DNA of 64,000 bases from Dugong dugon. Taxonomy: Eukaryota; Chordata; Mammalia; Sirenia; Dugongidae. The position numbers and the translations under genes were made by a program. The stretch's first letter is position 1. Each line of letters starts with the position of its first letter. Location: contig CM057482.1 of the NCBI GenBank assembly GCA_030035585.1, positions 41,769,501 through 41,833,500 of the forward strand. Direction: 5' to 3'. Below are positions 58,311 to 64,000 of the stretch, in pieces. Under the pieces are notes generated by a model. It saw nothing but the letters and a program-made list of their open reading frames with translations, did not search any database and was not told where the DNA came from.

Positions 58311-58440
58311 GTTCTTTATCTCTTCATTTGATGTTTTAGGGTTTCAGGATTGTATTCTCTGTTTGGCTTAGTATTTCGGATCTTTGCTGTGGAGGGACAG
58401 CATGGTGCTTCTGCCTAGAGTGCCATTTTGCTGGAACTCC

Positions 58441-58455
58441 AAAATACATACTCTT
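58441..58455. repeat. Target-site duplication, right copy
   Basis: AAAATACATACTCTT, the partner of 50,116-50,130. Confidence 0.85.
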
Positions 58456-58529
58456 CAATGCGATTATAATCATTGCCAGATTGATATTGTTTCTGTTTCT
58501 ACTCTACCTTTCAATTATAGTTGTTACTT

Positions 58530-58720
58530 TCACTCATTTATTCAAATAATTTGTCACATGCTCTGTTTTAGGCATTACATTAGGAGCAGGAGTTATAGAG
58601 ATGAGAAGAACATGGAAGAAATGATGCCTAAGCAAATAACTTACTGGTATGCTACATACTATACTGGAACATCACAGATGGCACTGTGGGATATGAAGGA
58701 GAAACTGTCAGTGTCATAGA
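58530..58720 (-). repeat. L2-like relic, 3' region reversed
   Basis: CACTCATTTATTCAAATAAT, then TTTAGGCATTACATTAGGAG and GTTATAGAGATGAGAAGAAC, fit the reversed L2 3' region. Confidence 0.55.
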
Positions 58721-58829
58721 CTACCAGGATGACTTTGTGTTCCCAGGGGTCTTTTTAGAGCTAAGACTTGACGAACAGAGTTAATGACTGGGGCGGAGGT
58801 TAGAGGAGAGAGAGCGAGCAAGGGAGAGA

Positions 58830-58937
58830 GAGAAGTGACTTACCCTAAGTACTGCACAAGATAGTCAGTGACAGAGGTGAGTCTAGAATTTAGGTATCCT
58901 GACTCCTAATCCAGTCTTATGTCCACTAAACCATATA
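58830..58937 (-). repeat. MIR-like relic
   Basis: GTGACTTACCCTAAG, ACAGAGGTGAGTCTAGAATT and ATGTCCACTAAACCATAT match the reversed MIR 3' side. Confidence 0.45.
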
Positions 58938-59009
58938 GATAAAAAAATACTTTGAGTGCCTAATGTTTTCTATCTGATTTTCTATTTAACCAAGGTCTTT
59001 TGTGCCTTA

Positions 59010-59132
59010 ATCCAAAGTTCTTTGAAAGCAAAGATGTTGTGTTTCCATCTTTATCCCCAGTGTTCCGTGCAGTACCAGTCATAAAGTAGATGCACACTAA
59101 ATTTTTATTGAGTGAATAAATTAATGCATTCA
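59010..59132 (+). repeat. L2 LINE 3' end
   Basis: AAGCAAAGATGTTGTGTTTC, TATCCCCAGTGTTCCGTGCA and CACACTAAATTTTTATTGAG, then TGAATAAATTAATGCA, fit the L2 3' end. Confidence 0.75.
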
Positions 59133-61014
59133 TTTATTCATATATATAATCTTGAATAAAAGTAATAAATATACTCTTGAATAAAAATATTATACATATC
59201 TAAATATATATTCAGAAACACCTCTTAATATCTCTCAAATGATTTCAGAAAAAGAACTCTAAGGCTGATCCTACTAAAGGTATTGTGATATTGACATTTA
59301 TTGATTTTATTCAAGATTATAATATAATATTCTGATGGATTTAAACCTTTGCTGCCAAGCCCCATTGTCCAACTATAAAATTAGAAAATCCTCTTTTGTC
59401 ATCAAATATTAAACTCCAGATTATGAAGAATAATCAGAAAATTCTTAACACAAAACCGTTTGGCAAAAGAAAGGCTACAGATAGGCGTAGCTAAAAATGT
59501 GGGCAAAAGGTCAATATTCTTCATGATTAATATTATTATAAAAAAAAACACTCAAGCTTTTTACTTTTTAATCTGGGTAATTCAGGTTAGTCAATGGAGT
59601 TTTTTAATATTATTTCAAAGGCATCACAATATCCTGTCCTCATTTTCCTCCACTTAGTGTATTTGAGGAGTATATGTGAAGGAATATCAGAACAACTTTA
59701 ACAAACTAAGCACAGCAAAGAAAGAAAAACATTGGTAGGAATCTTGTGACTTCCTCATTTACAAATCTTGCAGATTGCAAGTAACAATCACATGAATACA
59801 TGAACTATATTTTTTAGGTTTGTTGTTACTGGCAATATGTCTAACTTCAATTAACGTTTTGATTGGCCTTTTAAGTTTTTAATTTTGTAATAATTTTTAA
59901 AAAATCAGCTGCTAAAAAAACATTATTTTTCTTCACTCTTCACACGTACATGATATCAATAGCATTCTTTCTTGTTTTTTGGGATTTTTTTTGTATTTAA
60001 AAGAAAAAAAGCACTTTGATGATATTTCCAAGGACTCACAATATTTTTCTTATCCTTTATTCCTATGAGAAAAGGATGTTTAAATCTCCCAGATAGAATT
60101 TCTTCAGCTCACTTAAAGAATTTCACCTTCTCAATACCCTTGCATTTAACATAATGTTTTTCAGATTTCCAAGCTCTATTACCACAATGCTGAACAAATA
60201 ACTGTAGTTCAAGGGTCAGAGAAAGGGCCCGATTGGGTGAAAGGTTGAATAACTTGAAAGAAAACGAGTTACAGTTTTAAGAAAGAGGTTTAACAGGTTT
60301 GGGACCTCTTGAGTGCTGGCAATGGTCAATTTTTTCTTACTTTGGTGCTTCACCACCAAGGTGTTAACTTTTTAGATGCTGGGGATTTGAGCTTTATTAG
60401 GTTTTCTCGTTCCATTTACTTATTAAGTTAGAGGAAAAATTACTTCATGGTCAAAACAATAGTTCAGATTTTGTGAATCACCGTGCCTTAAGGAAAGACC
60501 AAGTTAAATTTGTACTCTAAATTTGTTCTCATATTTATAACAAAATTAATTCTGTAAACATGATTCCTAAGAAACATATTGAACCATTCAGGTTAAAACA
60601 GATGTTACTCATCCATATAAAAAACTCAGATGTGATTCTTTATGTGTCTACCCACTGAAAAGGAGAAAGAAACCCGCCATGAACATAACAAGGCAAACCA
60701 AAGGCATATACAAGGAGTTTCATATCTATATTTCAATTCTTATTTTCCTCCTTGAGATTTTGGCAAAGTAGAGAAAGAAAATTTTGCTGAATCTGCTTTC
60801 AATGACTACATGACCTGCTCTACCTTTGAGTAAAAAATAACTAGCTAATAAATTATAATCGACCTACAGACTAAAGAGGAAAACTGGGAGTTGCGTGGCT
60901 AAGTCCAGAGATGAAAATGTGAAAATATGGCACCAATGAATCCATTCACCCATCCATTAATCTATACTTTCATTCAGCCATTGCTAAGTCAGGCCCCTAA
61001 GTGTGTAAGATATA
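59133..61014. other. AT-rich sequence, nothing recognised
   Basis: No supported gene. An L2-like string (CCATTCACCCATCCATTAAT) lies at about 60,940. Confidence 0.4.
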
Positions 61015-61214
61015 GTACCAAAACCACACCTGTTGCCAACAGGTCCTTTCCGACTCTTGGCGACACCATGCGTTTCAGAGTAGAATTGCACTCCATAGCA
61101 TTTTCAATGGCTGTAATCTTATGGAAGTAGATCGCCAAGCCTTTCTTCTGTGGATTTGAACCTCCAACCTTTTGGTTGGTAGCCGAGAGCGAACCATTTG
61201 TGCCTCACAGGGAC
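61015..61214 (-). mobile_element. AfroSINE-type SINE, long-body variant
   Basis: Tail CACCTGTTGCCAACAGGTCC, body GCACTCCATAGCATTTTCAA and GAAGTAGATCGCCAAGCCTT, head CCTCCAACCTTTTGGTTGG. Confidence 0.88.
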
Positions 61215-63280
61215 CTTGTAAGACAGTACCAGGTACAATATTTGACAGCCACTGAAAAAGACCCCTTGGAGACCAGGTGAATATAAGCGAGGACTTATTT
61301 CAATTGTTTGAAAGCAAATGGACCCTAACCCTCAAAGAAAGTTTATTATTTTTAGTTATATAAAACTGGGCTGTAAAAAGTATCATGCTAACACTCTCTA
61401 GGTTAAAAAGACTGTAGAATGGGATTGTTCAGGTTAAACTGAGGTTTTGATATGCACATATATGGTTTTAGACACCAGCTGTTCATCAGCTATATTAACT
61501 TCTACCCGTGGTTACACTATGGCCAGTCGGTTTTTACTCCTTAACCTCATGACAATCCATGGAGCTATAGCTAAGTTACACAAATAAGTCATTTCTGTCA
61601 CTGAATACATTTTCCTCGTCCAGTGTTAAGAGTGGGAAAACTTTGTCTCTATCCTAGAGGTTGATTTTTCCTCCCTCCAGGAGATATCTCCAGTGTATCC
61701 AGATTTTTACAGAAAGTTCTGAGTTATAATTTATATATATTAATCTCATTCCATTTTCTCACTTTATTATAAATATTCGTGTTTATGTCTGTGTCTCCTT
61801 AATGAATCCCATTTAGGTTTTTGAGCTGGTTTGGAGCAAACTGTCTTATTGATTTGTGGATCCTTGAATCTTAGCACATAATGGCGACTGGAGTTTAATA
61901 TTATTTAATTGAATATATTTAAACTGAAGTAGATCACAACTTTATAACTGGCTTGGCCATCTAAGGTAACTTCAGAATGGAGCTGGCCTTTTGAGTACCT
62001 ATAGAACTAGAGTAGAGTATGGGCCAATATCTTTCAAATTGAATCAAGCCAAACATACAGAATTTTTCTAGAACTTACGAGTCCCCAGAAGGTGCAGTGC
62101 TCAGCCTGCGCTTAGATGACATTTCTAGGCTAATACTACAGCCAGAAACATGCTTGAATGGTTTTGGGGAAAAGTAGTTACTTTTCATATCAGTCAATCT
62201 AGGATCAGACAAGATATAGGCAGCACGAGGAAGAATGCAGCTTTTCCAGTAGTACGTCTACAGAGTGGCCAAGGTAGACCTGCCTAGCAGAGGAACTTCC
62301 AACAGTCGGCACTGGCAGTCAGTCCTCAAGAACCATGTCCAACGCTTTTAACCCACACTTCTGAAAAGGAAGGGGCAGCGATCACTAAATTTACAAGCAG
62401 CACTTGTGTTCCCCATGAATTATGCTCCTGGAAAAGGCATTGTAATTCACAATGATGTAAGAGGAGTCTGATTTCCCCATTGAAGCAATGTTACAACAGG
62501 AGGTTCTGTGTCCATCCAGGGGTGTGCTGCTTGATGACTTAACAGAAATGACACCAAAGACCATATTTAATTAAATACATAACATACCTGAACAAAAGAA
62601 GATCCGAAGCTTTCCAACCTGTGTAGGAGGCATTTCAACTGGGAGTATAATGACGAGCTATTTAACCTTTATCAAATTCTATTTCTCTATGAAAGTTCCT
62701 GGATAGGATAAGGGGGAAATGTGAAACTTAAGACATTCCAAGCTGGCATTGAGAGAGATGGTGTGCGTGACAAGAAGAGATTAAACATGTCATTATGCAA
62801 AAAAGCAGTGCAACACAATGGGCAGGATGCCTGTCAAAAGAACAGTGAGTTGTGGTATAGATGTGGTTGGACATAAAGTATTGTACACGTGTATAACAGT
62901 CTTTATTAGCCAGTGCCAAGAAATCTAGACTTCCAAGTTATTAAGTTAATAAATAAAAAAATAGCTAGATAAATAAATAAACCATTAAAAGCCCCACTGG
63001 CTAAATACACCAGGTTTACTGCTTTCTAGCAAGGCTTCCTTTGCTAGTGTTTCAAAAGAAAGAGGTAAATGAAGTGAAGCAGGACATCAAGGTGTCAGGT
63101 ACATTTCTGTAAAGCTGTGTGTATTTTTGGAGTATTAAGTTTAATGTGGTGAGTACTATGATACAGAAAAAATTAGATTTTATAGCTGTTACTGTACAAA
63201 AGGGGAAATTTTCCTTTAGAAATGTTGAGAAAATAATGGAGAGATACATTACATACTCCTTCATCCCTCATGTGGTTTTA
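61215..63280. other. Unique sequence, nothing recognised
   Basis: No supported gene or repeat family. Confidence 0.45.
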
Positions 63281-63297
63281 AAAGAGAGAGAGAGAGA
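63281..63297. repeat. (AG)n microsatellite
   Basis: Short AG dinucleotide run. Confidence 0.85.
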
Positions 63298-63530
63298 AGC
63301 CAGTGGATAATTCCCATCAATTCCAACTGGGTCAGCAATCAGGAAAGCCAATAAAATAGAATTCTTCTTATAGATTGATAGAAATGCAATCCAAAATTTG
63401 TTAAAACTTTTTGAAATAGGTTATTTTTTTTCCATTAAAGATGTAGAACCCCAATGTCTAAATTATACAAAGGGGTATACATTATTCAAAAATAGTTACA
63501 AATACCTCAATTTAAAACCATTGCATGAAA

Positions 63531-63534
<4 letters not shown>

Positions 63535-63573
<39 letters not shown>
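63535..63573. repeat. (TG)n microsatellite, about 19 units
   Basis: TG dinucleotides, followed by a CG-containing stretch. They cause an artificial Cys/Val-rich frame. Confidence 0.95.
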
Positions 63574-63576
<3 letters not shown>

Positions 63577-64000
63577 TGCATGTGTTTGTCCCCACCTTCC
63601 CTCACTACTTTGTCCCTAGTATTTTGAGAATAAGCAAATATTCCTATGTGGATATAGTTTGGTCTCTCAATCAAGAAAATCCAACTCAAGGATGATGTTG
63701 GCATAGTCTTCCACCAGCATTAAAAGTTGAAATCCAGGACATTCTGGTAAAACTATGGAAAGAACTAATTTCCTCTTCCTCCTGGACCCAGAAGTGGGCT
63801 GCATTCTTTCAGTTCCCTTGAAGATTGTTGTCTCCATGCGACTGGGATTAAACCAATGGAACATAAGCAAAGTCATGTGAGCCACTACCAGGTCTGGCCA
63901 ATATAAACATCTTTCAGTATAAACCTCTTCATGATCTTTTTCCCTTCTGTAGTGACCTTGGCAGCCATGTGCTCAAAAAGGTAAATCTATAAGATAAAAA
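63574..64000. other. Unique sequence, nothing recognised
   Basis: No supported gene or repeat family. Confidence 0.45.

Larger units (their letters stand above)
50131..58440 (-). mobile_element. Younger full-length L1 (minus strand)
   Basis: About 8.3 kb. Read on the minus strand from 58,440: start GGAGTTCCAGCAAAATGGCA, 5' UTR, broken ORF1, spacer with mini-ORF, ORF2, extended 3' UTR, then the poly(A) tract (T run on the plus strand at 50,131-50,155). It is framed by a 15-bp target-site duplication with two mismatches, so the ends are well supported. It belongs to the same younger group as 34,998-43,370. Stops and shifts make it inactive. Confidence 0.95.
56528..58440 (-). promoter_or_regulatory. 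5' UTR of the minus-strand L1, duplicated module
   Basis: About 1.9 kb leader. The module with AGCAGCCAACAAATGGC recurs with a spacing of about 282 bp (57,691 and 57,973). A poly-C/poly-A stretch lies near 57,317-57,350. The promoter role is inferred from L1 biology. Confidence 0.75.

Noticed and set aside
63398-63619. 73-codon frame with a Cys/Val run
   Set aside because: Created by the (TG)n tract.
1-64000. A host protein-coding gene, CRISPR array or bacterial-type operon
   Set aside because: The window is eukaryotic non-coding DNA with SINEs and LINEs. No multi-exon gene model, operon spacing or regular spacer array was seen.

Overview
This window looks like nuclear DNA from an afrotherian mammal, an elephant, manatee or hyrax type of genome. 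The evidence is repeated copies of a tRNA-derived SINE of the AfroSINE type, whose head begins GGAGCCCTGG with A- and B-box-like motifs. There are also pieces of an RTE-clade LINE whose 3' end resembles the SINE tail, three near-complete L1 elements of about 8 kb, and old mammalian repeats (MIR- and L2-like). I see no host protein-coding exon, RNA gene or CRISPR array that I can support. The window is best read as intergenic or deep intronic, AT-rich and repeat-dense.

Layout. Positions 1-31,000 are AT-rich non-coding DNA carrying about fifteen SINE copies or fragments on both strands, several RTE fragments (the best at 22,647-24,080, minus strand, with recognisable reverse-transcriptase motifs), MIR/L2 relics and short microsatellites. 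Positions 31,005-47,133 hold an old, decayed full-length L1 (plus strand). It is split by a younger full-length L1 in the same orientation at 34,998-43,370. Positions 47,134-50,115 are mostly unique sequence. Positions 50,131-58,440 hold another younger full-length L1 on the minus strand, bounded by a 15-bp target-site duplication with two mismatches. Positions 58,456-64,000 return to AT-rich DNA with L2/MIR relics, one SINE and a (TG)n tract.

All three L1s carry stops and frameshifts and none looks able to move itself. Comparing them shows features of a lineage: a duplicated promoter-region module and a duplicated 3' terminus in both younger copies, a one-base deletion in ORF1 shared by both younger copies, an antisense ORF near the 5' end whose C-terminal peptide recurs in all three copies, and a small lysine-rich frame between ORF1 and ORF2 that is open in all three. 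These shared features are the most interesting part of the window. They are hypotheses from three copies, not demonstrated genes.
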